Positions 35,155 through 47,902 of a DNA stretch of 64,000 nt are shown piece after piece. Location of the stretch: the NCBI GenBank assembly GCA_014871385.1, contig CM026422.1, positions 13,808,228 through 13,872,227 on the forward strand, in the 5' to 3' direction. The DNA comes from Ceratodon purpureus. Taxonomy: Eukaryota > Streptophyta > Bryopsida > Pseudoditrichales > Ditrichaceae. Every line of letters begins with the position of its first letter. Positions within the stretch are counted from its first letter, which is position 1. The notes beneath the pieces were generated by a model. The model was not told the DNA's origin and did not search any database. It saw only the letters and a program-made list of their open reading frames with translations. Position numbers and translations under genes: made by a program.

Positions 35155-38100
35155 GCCGTAGAGAGGGGAAGAGGGTGTGCCTGCTTCGTTGCGGGATGCC
35201 TTTGAGTTTCGAGCGCTGGAGTGGAGGAGCCAAGTGGGTGTCGCGGCAACAGGTAATAGGTCTGGGGGCGATGAACAGGATAGGGCACTCTTTTTGCGCT
35301 TTAGATGCCTGCCTTGAATGAGTGGTTGCGGCGAGCTTGGACTGGGATTTGGCTTCGGCTCCCATGACCGTGTGTGACCATCCTCGTTGGTTTGCAGAGG
35401 TGGTTATTCCGTCGTGTGTACGAGGTCGTTCGAGAGATGAGTTGATGCTGAGTCGCGTGAGTATCATGCCTCGCATATTATGCGAGGTGGTTGTGGTTTT
35501 TATCGCTTGCGTCCCGGCTTTTCGATGTTTTGTTGGTCAAGGGACTTTTGCTGCTGTTGAGGATTTGCCTTCTGTGAGGTTTGAGGTGAGGGTGTGAGTG
35601 GACTCAGGAATTGACTTGATTTTGGTGTGTGGATTTTTTGGTAGTGTTGGAAACAGCTTACTTTGTGGCGGAGGTGTGTTTGTACACTTTTCTGTGGACT
35701 GAACTTGCAAAAACAATTGACCACATTCACATGAGGCTATGACAATTTTGTATATTTTACTCCACTAAGCTCATGAAAAAGAATAATAGCACATTATTTT
35801 ATTTTTCCAGAACAACTATAGTACCTTTTAGTTTTAAAATATATCTTAGACGACTATAGTACCTTTTGGTTTTTTATACAAGAAACCCTAGATCTAGATA
35901 AACCAAATTTCAAAAGGCTGTCACTATGGACCGTCCAAATTGTAGAGACATTAATTCCTAAATGCCTAAACGACCAAAAAGTTGTTGATCTCATTATTTC
36001 AAGTTCCATAATTGTCATCCAAATGATAATTTTTTGTCCGTTTTTTTTCTTCATGTTGTAATGTTGTGAGAAATTTATCTTATTGTATTAGTGATTTATC
36101 AAAATGATAATCTTATGAATTTTGGTGCCTCCTTAAAGTCCAAAACATAAATACCGTGTGTATTCAAAAATTCCTTGATATAGATATGTGAAACACAATT
36201 TTGACTATTGGAATGATCTCTTTTGCATTTGAGGTAAACTAATGAAATGTAGCTTGAAAAATCTATATTCCAATCCAATTTTAAATTTTGAAAAATACCC
36301 AAAATTGAGTGGTTTATAGCTGGTATAAAATGAAGATGTATAACCATGGCTTCTACTTGATTTTCCATGGTTCTAGGTTTTTCATCATATTTTTGGATGA
36401 AAATAGAATTTTTGAGCACGGTAGCTAGTGTAAGGTTTTTGGTTGTCATGTACATCTACGGTAAATATTTTGTAATTTACCATAATTTATTGTCATAATC
36501 TATATTTGATATGAATTTCCTTTGTTGTTTTCATTTGAAAATTTATATCAATTACATAATGAAACCATTCATTGTGTTAAAAATATTGCTAGTAGATAAG
36601 ATGTGTATCTAACTAAGAATAATTAAAAATCATATTTTACATTATTTATAGTAGCAAAATAGAGCATCCAAAGTCAAAGTCTATTTCCTTGGTCATAAAC
36701 TCAAGCATTTGGGGGTTAAAAGTCTAGCTTTTTGACCTTCACACTAAAGACTAAAGTCAAAAGGCCATTGCCTCCCATTAAGCCTGATAATTGGCAAGCA
36801 ATTTTAGGGAGATATAGTGCCAAAGCAACCAAAATTCAATTATCTTGTTTTAAACAACAAAACATTTTGACAAAAAGGTGTAGATTTGATTTTTATAAAA
36901 TACGCACAAGTACACAAAATTGTAGATTATTAAGAGTTGGATATGTTCCACAAGTCTTATTATGCTCCATTAATTAATCCTTGGTATTATATCTATGTTG
37001 CTCCAAAACAAAATTATATATATTGTTTAATATCACTTAAAAATAATTCAATTTATTTTAGATTTTTTATGAATTTTTAAATATTGGCCTGATAGATCTT
37101 TACATCTCAACTTAGAAAATTGAACTTCACACTATAACAAGCCATCTTCAATTGGTGTATTTTAATGTCTGTAATATTTGGGTTTACCAACTTTGTTTAA
37201 TCTCAATTTTAAAAAATGCTCGTCTCAACTTGGTCACAATTTTAACCAGCCCTTACATAATTGCCTTTGATATTAAAAATAAAATAAAAAAACACTCTTT
37301 TTGTAGTGGAAATATTCGACTCTCAAGATTGTCAAAGGTTTGTCATCTTGACGGGAAATGTCCAAACAAACAATGTTGTAAACTTTTAAATATTTTTACA
37401 TTGAAGATTACTCATAATAGAAAGATTATTTTATAAAATAATCTCAATGGTTATAGTTGGCAAATCAAAAAAATTGGGATTGCGCTACATTGAGAAAAAA
37501 CAATTTTGAGGAGCATAACTTATTTTCTAGAGGTCCAAAAAAAACAAAATTCTACAATTTTCTTGTTCTTCTCTACATTTGCAATATTCTCAAGAAATTA
37601 CATTTTAAATTGACATTATAAAAAAGTCCAAAATGTTTCTTAAATTAACAAAAGAATTTTAAAGGTAAATATTTACATCATTTTTAGTGTTTTGACAAAA
37701 TGAAAGCATGATAAAAAATATTAAATTTTTTATCGTAGGATTTTTGTAAATTTACTTATTTTTAATCGTGTTATATTGTGTCATAGTAGCGTGGCACTAC
37801 CACGGGATCTGTTGAAGAAATTGTTGAAATTATGACTTGAAGAATATGTAGGTAGATAGAATTCAAGAATCAACTTTGTTGCATGGCACTTGGATATAAA
37901 ATTGAAACATCCTTTTGGCACTCCGTTAAATAAAGAATTCTAAAACCTTAAAATAATCATATTTTTGAACTCAAGCATTTGGAGGGTAATTGTATGAGAC
38001 TTTAGCTCAGGTCTTTACAAATTACAAGTGTTTATCATAATGGCACTTGTATATGGCTTGACTTGTATTGATTTTTATGGAGTTTATTTACCTTGACGGC

Positions 38101-39059
38101 TTCTTATATTTTGATTTGAAAATGTTCTGGATAAATGTATAAATGCAAGTGCAAAGATTTGGTGCAATTCATTTTGTGTTTCAATGCACTATAAAAGTGC
38201 TTTCGTGGAATTTTTAAATGTTGAAGCTGCAAAGCTCTGGGCTTTATTCACACAAGAACTTTCATCCATTGACCTTTGGATGGACAAATAACATCAGTTG
38301 AAAGGTAAATGACCTTCAAGCAACTTTTATCTTTGTTGTTAAAGTTCACCCAATTAAGTGGCATCTTCATCCTAGTTGACTTCATTGGTTTTCTTCCATA
38401 GTAGGGGTGTGGGGGAAGAAATATTGAGGTACTTTATTGCATTTGATGAGCCGTGTGACTTTTTGAGTAAATTTTATATTTGGAATTTATGCACAAGCAC
38501 TTGCACAGGAAGTTTAGAAGACACTACAAATTGATGTAGAAGTATGAGTGAGTCTTTGTGAATGGAAAGCCTCATTTACATACATACTGAAGTTGCGTTT
38601 TTCAAACCATATCTCCCCGCGAAGTGACTGAGGTCAGGCTAGGAGCCAAAGTGGGAAGCGAGCTCCTTGCCGGGTAGGAACATGATGATCAAAGGCCGGA
38701 AGAAGTACGTTGCTAGCGGACTGACATGAACAATTCAATGACATCTAAGAAGCGGCAAAGTTTTTGGTGTCAAAGTCGGCAGCTTCTTGTTCTCTATGGG
38801 TGAGAGCATGAAGGGTTGTAGCTCATCGGTGTTTGCCTTCTACAAAGACGGGGCAGTTTACCTGACGTTTATGCACCTAACATTCCTGTACTTCGGTGAT
38901 TCGTTGAAGGATGTCAAGTGCTGCAGATCTTTCCAATTTGTTTTGGATACTATTCACCTTGTTTACACTCTTCTTTTCTCTGGGACGAGGGGATATCATT
39001 ATTGAGCCTTGGTGCGTCGACTAGGAGGAGTGGTGGTACCCGCCGGCGTTTCACTTGTG
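35155..39059. other. Diverged transketolase upstream DNA, then AT-rich intergenic DNA
   Basis: The first 200 bases align with the diverged promoter at 9505-9705. The rest, to about 38.5 kb, is AT-rich with no supported gene. A stretch of about 31 bases at 36820-36852 containing ATTCAATTATCTTGTTTTAA also occurs near 18381-18412 in the arm, so it belongs to a repeat. From 38600 GC rises and frames resemble worn coding DNA, but nothing is recognisable. Confidence 0.45.
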
Positions 39060-39945
39060 TACCATTTCAAGCAGTTTTCTCGATTCTCCACGAACACAGG
39101 CTGATCCTGAACTTCTGAACCGTTGTATGATGTCGTAGCCTCATTGCATTCCATTTCTGGTGAGCGAAAGTGAAAGCAGTCAAACAAGGGGTAGTGTACA
39201 TGGCACATACCAAGAATAACACCGAGAGGGCCCTCTGTTGGCTAGTCAAAGCCTGGGTCCCGGTGAGCTTGCTCTAGAAGAGCATCTGTTGCTGGTGTGT
39301 CTGCTGCAGTCCGTCGCAACCCATGCAGCTATTCTGAAACAGAAGCGTCTGCAACCAAATTACAACAGAAATTTTAGTCACCAGTTTGCTCAAATGAATT
39401 CCAACATCTCTAGTGCACAAAAAGAATAGATAATGAAAGTAAGAGAAACCTGATATTTTCAAGCTGTGCAATTCGAGTAGAAGTATGAGAGCTGCGTACC
39501 CTTCGTCCCTGTAATCCAACACTCGATGTAGTGTAGACCTTCTTTGAGCCATAACCTAATCACATTACACCTAAAACCCCGCAATCATAATGTTGGAAAT
39601 CTTGAATTCAAAGACAGGAACCCCAAAAACTCACCACCCTCTCCTCTTTTGACCCAAATTCTTCAAAACTTGCAAAATCAATACAGCATTTATGCATCTG
39701 TCAAACACTGCCCATACATTATAAGGTACGTTTATTGATCATCAAAAACCGCAAATTCCAATAAATCACAACTTGCTTAAGTCGCCTACCCTTAATGTGT
39801 TTCAATATTCCAGCTCACAGGTTCAAGGAATCCAAGTTCACACGAAAAAAATGAAATCAAAACAGATCACCGGCAGAAAGAAAATCACTCGACAAAAGAG
39901 AGCAACATACCCGAGAGTGCCCTTGCCTCCCACCTGCATCAACAT
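39060..39945 (-). pseudogene. PEX12: PEX12 (peroxin-12) pseudogene, truncated
   Basis: PEX12 is a peroxisomal membrane RING protein of the receptor-recycling ubiquitin ligase. Minus-strand remnants match its N-terminal third: a first exon (39945-39911) with MLMQVGGKGT; an exon (39552-39450) with TLHRVLDYRDEGYAALILLL and ELHSLK; and an exon from 39348 with DASVSE-stop-LHGLRR, where the family has an ESLYGLRR-like stretch. The in-frame TAG is at 39329-39331. A frameshift follows before LTSQQRALSVLFLV. Splice borders are still visible, so this is a decayed gene copy and not a processed one. The C-terminal RING part is not found. Confidence 0.75.
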
Positions 39946-40595
39946 GTTGATCTCCCCTTAAACCCACCTCCCAAAAAATCCTTTCAAACGAACTCTACAC
40001 CCAGAACCCTCCCCTCTCCCCATTCTCCATCAAAACCCAAAGCGCAACACCTGCACACAAACCTCGCCTCCTCATCTCCTCACTCAAACCACGCGAATTC
40101 CTTCCTCCATTCCTAACATCAACTCCTTTGCTGTCCAACTCCGCAACACCGTTCAACCTCAGGCCCACATTCACCAACATAACCTGAAACGAAAAATTTC
40201 CAAATTGCAACATAAATCCCTCATCATGCAACTCATAATCTCTTGATTGTTTCACAGCGATTCTCAACAGGAAGTACAATGCAATGGTGACCTCATGGGC
40301 TCGGAGAGCACTCAAGTCTGAGAAATCCGCGACAAAGCGGCAGAGTGGACGACGAATGTCGCTATTCATCAGTTACCGACAATCAACGATCTTCGTAGAT
40401 GTCACGTCCATGTCTGTACTCCTTCGGTGTGACCTCTTCTGTCACTGTAGCAAAACCTCGCCCGGTCGAGGAACGCTTTTTCTTCCTCCGCCTCAAAACC
40501 TCCCCGTGCTCAGATCGACCTAACTCCACAACGGTTTTCTGATTTGCAGCACACTTTTAACACTAGCACATCCGACGTACTGCTACACCGCCGCC

Positions 40596-41997
40596 ATGGA
40601 ATTCTTGAAGCGTCTAACGCACCGCATCCGCCCACAAAAGAGGTACAACTCTCTCCCTTCTTCCGAATCCTTTAAATGTAGACTAGATCTTTGGAGGGCG
40701 TTGGCTTGGATTCTCCTCCTGGGCTATGTGCTTAACTGCTCTGTTTCTGCATTTCTGCGTGTCTCCGTTTCTCTAGACACCCTTTCGCTAGATTCGTAGA
40801 CATAGTTACGTTATTGTGTTGGATTTGGCGCACCAGCACTTAACCTAGCTGTGCCGTGTTTGTTTGGGTAGTCTCAAGGAGCAGATCGAGCAGTCCAAGA
40901 GCCACTGGAGCGAAATTGTGGTGACGGATACTATTTCCATCGAAGAGGAAGTCGCTGACAACCTCCGGGAGTTCCAGAGACTGCAATCGCATCCCGCCTG
41001 GGGCTGCTTTTTCAAAACATTTGGTTATGATACTCGAGATTTTTCTAGTTCTGGTTCCTTGGAGATTGGGAAGAAGCTTGCGGAGGGTGCTCAGGGGGAG
41101 CTCTTCCATGCCAAGGTCACTTGGAAGAATCCAAAGTCTAATGAGATAGATTTGGAGTATGGACGTCAGTGGGTCCTAAAGGTGTTCAAGAAGGGCACTT
41201 TGTTACGCCACTTGCAATCCCAGTGGCCCCAAGGTATGTTACAACATCATGCCGAGATACAAAAACGCAGTTCTCTTGGACTATCTCTAGGCCTCTTGCA
41301 AACATGTGATGTATGTCATGGAGTGTTGTTGGAGAACGGTAGGTTTGCATTCATGATGCAAAGAGAAAAGGAGGATCTACGTAGTTTTATTGATCGACAG
41401 ATGAAACAAAATATGAAGAAGGGATTCGGATCATTAGCACAAAATGATATAGAATACATTATGTCTCGTATTGCTCAAGGGGTAGAATGGTTGCACAATC
41501 GTAACATTGTTCACAGGGACCTCAAAGCATCTAATGTACTCCATACTAGAATAAGTAATGATTTCATAGTGGCGGACTTTGAGTGTTCAGTTGGAGTCGT
41601 TGGAACTGGGTTTTGGAGGGCACCTGAGATATTGCAAGCATGCAAAGATGGAGTTGTTTATGCTAAAATAGAATTATTTTCTAAAGAAGTAGATATTTAC
41701 AGCTACGGAATGACATGTTATGAGGTTTTGAGTGGGAAACTTCCCTTCCAAGAACAAGTAGTGACCTTGGATGATATCATCAATGGAAAGCGCCCAGAAG
41801 TGCCAGAGTATGTTGAAGATTGGATACGTGAATTGTTAAATAAGTGTTGGCAATCGGATCCAATAGCTAGACCTTCAATTGGGGAAATATTGGAGTTCAT
41901 TTTAGCTAATTCAAGACAAGCTAAAGTTGTTGACGAAGCACAAAAGAAATGGAAATTGAATCCAGCTCTTTCTCCAATGGGAGCTTTTCTCCAATAG
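40596..41997 (+). CDS. Protein kinase with DFE in place of DFG (two exons)
   Basis: Exons 40596-40642 and 40872-41997 (GT-AG, phase consistent) give 390 residues. The start has CCGCC directly before ATG; a later in-frame start at 40864 would be TTG and is not used. Kinase motifs are a glycine-loop variant AEGAQGE (86-92), the ATP-binding lysine in VLKVFKKG (about 119), HRDLKASN (230-237), DFE (251-253), GTGFWRAPE (261-269) and RPSIGEIL. The metal-binding Asp is kept but the DFG Gly is Glu. No signal peptide or membrane helix is seen. It resembles the tyrosine-kinase-like group with an N-terminal regulatory part. The substrate is unknown. Confidence 0.88.
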
Positions 41998-42409
41998 TGA
42001 TCTAGTTGTATATTGCCTAGGAAGTTGTAGCATAGTGTTGAGAATGACAAACTTGTGTAAAGGTGCTCTCCACTAATAAATACAAATATAATGTGCAAGT
42101 TCTTTTATGCTTGATGTGTAGTTGTTTGAAGCATAATGTTGAATTAGCATGAATTATCTGTAAGAAATGGCGTGTAGGTCATTGATAGTATCATTCTTGG
42201 AAGTTACAACACCTTCAACCTCCCAGCACCCCGGAGTTCTCCTTTCAGCCAACCGGGTTAGCATTTTGGTCCTCCTTAAATTCCTTCCAACTGCTTCTTA
42301 GTTGTACTTCAATGTCGAAGATTTTGCTTTGCAAAGGTATGTGGTGTAGTGTACATGCGTGTTCCAAACTGATGCTGTCTTTCACTCTGCTTTTCTGGCA
42401 CGCACTCAG

Positions 42410-42511
42410 AACTTCGAGCCCAACATCACGAGTGCCGTGACTGAAATGTCGTTCGGCGTTGCTGCAGCCACTGTGAAGAAGCTCAAGGCTTTCTACACAG
42501 GCCACCCTTGA
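42410..42511 (+). CDS. Orphan terminal exon, unrecognised
   Basis: After a pyrimidine-rich stretch ending CACTCAG, 33 codons lead to a stop: NFEPNITSAVTEMSFG, VAAATVKKLKAFYTGHP. Codon use is GC-rich, like the transketolase exons and unlike the surroundings. No upstream exon that would join it can be found, so it looks like the last exon of a truncated gene or a captured fragment. I do not recognise the protein. Confidence 0.4.
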   Translation, partial: NFEPNITSAVTEMSFGVAAATVKKLKAFYTGHP

Positions 42512-45437
42512 GCTTGGAGTGGATTGTTCACGTGCATATTTGCCTGAGGGCCAGGGAGGGAGGTGTACCGAGGAATTTCAGAATTTTAGCCAGGATAGTT
42601 TACAAATTTGTAATTACGTGTTCACCTTGAGTTTGAGTGTGGTTGGGTCACACTGATGAGTACAGGGTCAGGCATGGTCGACTTCTTCCAGCAAATTGAT
42701 AAACCAGACTCTTTCTATTGTGTTGCAGAAAATGAGTACGAGACTTAGTTCACGTATTGAGTTCAAGTGATAGGTTAACTAACTCGAGTCAGTGTCTAGA
42801 TATGAGTGCGAATGGGAAAGTAATACCATTGCTTATTATTGTATTGAATAGTCTGTTACAGCACTACGATGACCAAGAGCGTCTCGGCTGCGCGAGGGTG
42901 GGTGTGGAGTGGGAATTACTATACCGACGGTGAAGTCGAGTCTGGTATGGGCGACACGCTGCGTGTCGAGGAAAAGCCATTTTGTCAAGTTCTTTATGGT
43001 CTGCTCATCCTGTATGCATGAAATCTTTGTTTGGAAAAGTTTCATAGAACAAATGTTATGCAGCGAACCGATTCCATGTCAGTGGATTAATAATTCAAAC
43101 ATACTAGTATTCGAGGAAGAATAATCTTAGTAGACAGGTGGTCTAGCTCGCTCATGAACGCCATAAACACGTTGTTTACACGCCGACAAGAACCATGTGG
43201 TAGCTACGAGCTCCATATTGAGTTTGCATTGGTTGGGCCCCGTAAGGGGCAATCCAAAAAGTGAGATATGCCGATATGTGTATCCAGCGCACGGTATTCT
43301 TTAGTAAAAGGCGAAAGAATAGTTCGCTCTGTGCTGGACACTCGGCTTTGTGCTTCCTGAATGGAATTCTTCGGCATTTGTATAATTTGTTGCGGGAAAT
43401 TCCGCCTAAAGGGATGGTATAATTGATGCATCACTGATATGACCCAGCAGCCATATCTACCATTTGGAGATGGATCCTGAACGATGAGTTGATTTCTTGA
43501 GGTTGATTTTGAAGACAGAAGCACATATTGCGGCAAAGATGGTGTTCTTCATCGATTGAGAGCCTCGCAATACCATGTAGAGACGGCGTGCCTCAGAGCA
43601 ATATCCCTTCTTCACATATAATTTTTGATTTCCAATTCAGGAATCTATCTTCAAGTGGGACAATTCATAAACTGGTTTTTCGAATACCCTCGAAACACCC
43701 TGAATAGATCGGGAATTTTCAAACATGCAATTGAAAACTAGCACTCGGGAGCTCCAAAGAGTATCATACTAAATGTGTATACTCGACATTTCGACCAATA
43801 TTTAATTCATGAATAAGAGAGAATTTGCAGTTGACAATCTGCTCTAAAACCAGAAGGATGACAAACATCTGGTCGCCATGAGATGCATAAAGTACACCTA
43901 AAATTTGATCTGCACAACATTTACAGATTCAGGCTTTGATAACATTGGAACCTTTCATCTCTTCTGAAAGGATGCAAGTTCTACATGGTATTGATTAGGG
44001 CTCCAGCATGATTGTTTCCCGAAATGTGATTCCTTTACGCGAAAGTTGTCCTATGATATTCTTCAGCCCAATATGGAAGCTCGTCTTTAAGAAGCATAAA
44101 CAGCTTCAAGTCACTCTCCTCTAGTCTGCAAGCAATGCTCAGCCATTTCCTTCCTTCGCTAATTTCTTAACATCAACTCCTCACTCCAGCCTTGGCCCTA
44201 CGGACCTGCAAACCCAAGAATTGAAAATTGAAACTTTTGGATCTCCTTCGGATTTCATTGTAATTGTTACAGGTTCCCTTCTTCAAATCCGTCTATTCGG
44301 GGTAAAATTTTCCTGCTCTCTATGCTTCAGAATCTCATTTCCCTCAACTGACGTTCCTGTACCACAATTGTCCTCTGGAAACATCACACCTCGCAACATT
44401 GTCTACATTCAGCTCCTTCAGCTAGAATAAGTATGATCCGTATTCTGCCCCTATTCCACATGCTTATATTATTTCATCTCTTCAATGAGCACATTGTCGT
44501 CTGAGCTAACTTAAGCCTTCCAGATTCTACAATGGAAAGAAACTTCACTGTTGCTTAACTGCATATAATATTGAGGACCATATTGAATAATGCTTTGAAA
44601 CCATACACTATCCGGACATTACATGCCATCTCCCAAGTGACACATACATGCTTCAACTTTCAAGAATAGTAACAGTTCGGAGTTGACATTCATGTACTTC
44701 CAGTCTCATTCACACTGATGACCAATGCACGCCATATGCACTTGAGGAGTATGGTATACGGCCCAAACTTATTAAATAGAGTCCATCCAGACCACACCAA
44801 CCGCAAGGTCGTCATTCTGCACTGGTTACTTCAAAGTTCTAATTAAAAGGGCGACACCTGGGCCCCTTTCTGTGTCTATATTGTTGAAACGTATTGTCAG
44901 GAAATACTCTGATGTCATCGATCTCAATGCATACCCTGAAGTAGGCAGTTTCATGTCACAGGATTACAAGGTTGTCTAGTTGGTTTCAAAGACGCTCACA
45001 ATATGATTACTTAGTAAATCTTCAAACAAGAGCTAACTACAGCATTGAACTCTAGATTGCATCCTCAAAATCTTCACTCTCTCATTGTCAACCAGCGTTT
45101 AAATTGCTGGCGAATTTTTGCTAGAAACCTACCCCGTGTGGCTACTGGTACACTGGAAAAAATGAGCATAATATTGGATGAAATCGCCAAAATCTTCTAC
45201 AATCTAACCAAATTGTCAATGTTTGGATGGAAGTGTCTTATAATAGATAATTTTATGTATGAGCTTGTTCAAATGAAAGAATCTATACGTAGTTTTCTTA
45301 CCTGGCTTCATTCCTAGATGCCTGTCTCGCTAACTCCGGCAAATCAAAAAATAAAAGCTGTTGTCAACCTTCTGTATCACCACATTTGGCACGATGTACT
45401 GCACATCATGCATGAAATATTCCAAACAAGTTAATCC
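42512..45437. other. Intergenic DNA, no gene supported
   Basis: Frames are short and lack family content. One 90-codon plus-strand frame (45045-45317) is the longest and matches nothing I know. No RNA gene or terminal repeats were seen. Confidence 0.4.
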
Positions 45438-45441
45438 TTAA

Positions 45442-46452
45442 CCCTTTAGTGCCCAGGGAACCATAATGTGGTTGCGAAACTTAGTTGGAGATGAATATCT
45501 TGAAATCCAAAATGAATTTGCTCTCGATTATACCTGTTCAGATTTCTGTTCTACTCAGAGGCTCACAATGCAACAATCAGATCTCAATTTGGAGTAGTGT
45601 AGAGGCTCCAAATTGATAAGAATACGTCACTGTAGCAATATACGGCAACGAAAAGAAAGGTGAATTTGAAGAGAATACGGAGAGGAGATTACAAAAGATA
45701 AGGGTCTTGGTGGATGAACTTTGCTCATGAAGAAAGTTTTAGTCCATGAGTGGTTGTTTCCGTTGACATTGTAAATGTAGATGAATGATTCTCTAGAAAA
45801 AGAAGTGATGTGTCATTGGAGTAAGGCTAAAGATGATTGCCATAACGATACACATCCTTGTCGATACTGTATTACATAAATATTGTATATGTAGTGTATT
45901 TAGAGGAAAATACAGTAGATTTGAGGTTTTTTATTTACTTTTTTTCTTTTATGCCTACATTCTAATTCTTTAACCGTTGTAGATTGCATTACATTTGAGT
46001 CATATCAATGAGGCCTAGTGTACAAAAAACATGCTAAACCGTATACTATTTTCATGCCTAAACTTTAAAAATCCTCTAAATATTTTACTAATTTAGCACA
46101 TATATATTTTTTATTTATCCTAAAGATGTTAAGATGGGACATAGATGAACCGCTCTTTTACTGAATTTAGAAATTGATTCCAAGATTTATGGGGTTCTAA
46201 ACTTACACCCCCTGAAAAAATACACAAAACTGCAATCTAATTATCTAACTGTCCTCCATATACGGATTATACACTTCAACTTCCCACGGTTGGATTGGGT
46301 CCATGTTTTGTCCATAGTATTCTACTACCCTTAGCTACAGTACTATACAGTTAGATATACAGCAGTACGAACCTATTTTTGTATATTCCAAGAACATCGT
46401 AGAAAACAAGAAAAAACAGAGTTGCTGGAAAAAAACCCTGGGCACTAAAGGG
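45442..46452. mobile_element. piggyBac-like non-autonomous element with TTAA duplications
   Basis: A perfect 17-bp terminal inverted repeat, CCCTTTAGTGCCCAGGG, bounds 1011 bases. Both ends are flanked by TTAA (45438-45441 and 46453-46456). TTAA target duplication with ends starting CCC is the signature of the piggyBac superfamily. There is no long frame inside, so it would depend on a transposase elsewhere. Confidence 0.8.
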
Positions 46453-46522
46453 TTAAACAACACTCTTGTGACCATGAACTGCCTCCAATAGAAAAATGTT
46501 TTTATGAACATTATTCTTCAAG

Positions 46523-46662
46523 CACTAGTGGAAAGGGTGTACGAGTACACCAAAGGAGAACACCAAGCAGTGACCAATTACACCAAAAATGCAAATTTTT
46601 GGTGTAATTGGTCACTGCTTGGTGTTCTCCTTTGGTGTACTCGTACACCTTTTCCACTAGTG
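46523..46662. mobile_element. CACTA-type hairpin MITE
   Basis: The 140-bp element is an almost perfect palindrome with ends CACTAGTGGAAA and TTTCCACTAGTG around a centre near 46592. AAG flanks both sides (46520-46522 and 46663-46665), the 3-bp target duplication of CACTA elements. The arms differ at only one or two positions, so insertion is recent. Confidence 0.9.
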
Positions 46663-46665
46663 AAG

Positions 46666-47271
46666 CATCATCACTGATTTGAAAAACAATATATGTGTGT
46701 ATTTTTAGAATATTGAAATATTGCATATATATATATATGATCAAACTAAAATTCCTCCAGAACTTTCTTATCTGGGAAGTTGAAACCAGATTGATGACGT
46801 TTCAAGGGCTAAAATAAAACAGTCTCAGGCTTTGGTTACGGAGAATAAAGTAATATATTGTTGGATTTTAACATAAAATTAAAAACCTTAAGATGTGGAG
46901 TTTGGACTCGATGATGACAAGAAAGAACTCCTGGTTGATTCCTGCAGATTTGGAAGCTGTTCTCACAATAGAACGGAGAAGGGAGCAGTGGTGAATGAAG
47001 TCAACAGTGCTCCAGCTTTCTGCACTTCAGTTGTGGGGTTTGGTGAGTTTGATTGGAATCCAAACCTTGAAAGGTGCTTCGGAATCACAACTTGGGCCTC
47101 CCTGGAAGCCACGTTTTCCCTAATTCGGTGTTTTATAAGCATGAGTCACACAGCAAGTAGAAAATCTAAATGTATCGCCCCATTCAAGGTAAAATCACCA
47201 TAAACCCAGGGTTGGGGTGTATAAAGCAGGTATAACTTATAGTGTCCAGATCTCACTGTGCACAAGGTTTG
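46666..47271. other. Short intergenic stretch, possible worn coding DNA
   Basis: A plus-strand frame at about 46895-47203 lacks an ATG and has no recognisable family. Nothing else is seen. Confidence 0.35.
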
Positions 47272-47333
47272 CATTAATTAATTAATGCAGGGGTGGGGAG
47301 GGGAGCGGGGTACGTGGCGTAGCTAGGGCGGTC

Positions 47334-47424
47334 GGGGGGTCTTGGGGGGGTCTTGGGGGGTCTTGGGGGGTCTTGGGGGGGTCTTGGGGGGTCTTGGGGG
47401 GCTCTTGAGGGGGTCTTGAGGGGG
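47334..47424 (+). repeat. G-run tandem repeat (TCTTGGGGGG)n
   Basis: About eight units of TCTT followed by five to seven G stand in tandem inside the foldback element. The corresponding place in the left copy (near 5205-5230) has only one or two units, so the array expanded in this copy. Confidence 0.9.
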
Positions 47425-47902
47425 CGACATTATCCCATAATGTTTGTACGTCTTCACCCTCCCCCCTCGAAGTAGAAGAAGGCTAGGGGTGGGAAGAGAA
47501 GTTCAAAAATACCCCAGTTTGCCATGTGGCATCCCCTCAAGGAAGTCCATGTGGCAGAAGTCCCACAGTGAGAATTCTGCATTGATGCATTGATTAATTA
47601 ATGCAGAAATCTCTCTCTGGGATAGTAGAGTATGATCTGGGATCTCATTGTAATGAGATCCCAAATCATACTCTATTATCCCAGAGTGAGATTCAATGCA
47701 GAATTCTCACTGTGGGACTTTTGCCACATGGACCCTTTTGAGGGGGTGCCACATGACAAACTAGGATATCTTTGAACTTCCCCATCCACCCCAACCCTCT
47801 TGTACTTTGAGGGGAGGTGAGGACATACAAACATTATGGGATAATGTCGCCCCTCAGACCCCCCGACTGTCCTATCTGCGTACAGTGAGATTATCCCTAA
47901 TA

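Noticed and set aside
39995-40369. 124-residue minus-strand frame upstream of the kinase
   Set aside because: It lies between the kinase start and the PEX12 first exon, has no recognisable content, and is probably promoter DNA.
40864-41997. Kinase start at 40864
   Set aside because: That codon is TTG inside the intron; a GT-AG intron joins exon 40596-40642 in phase.
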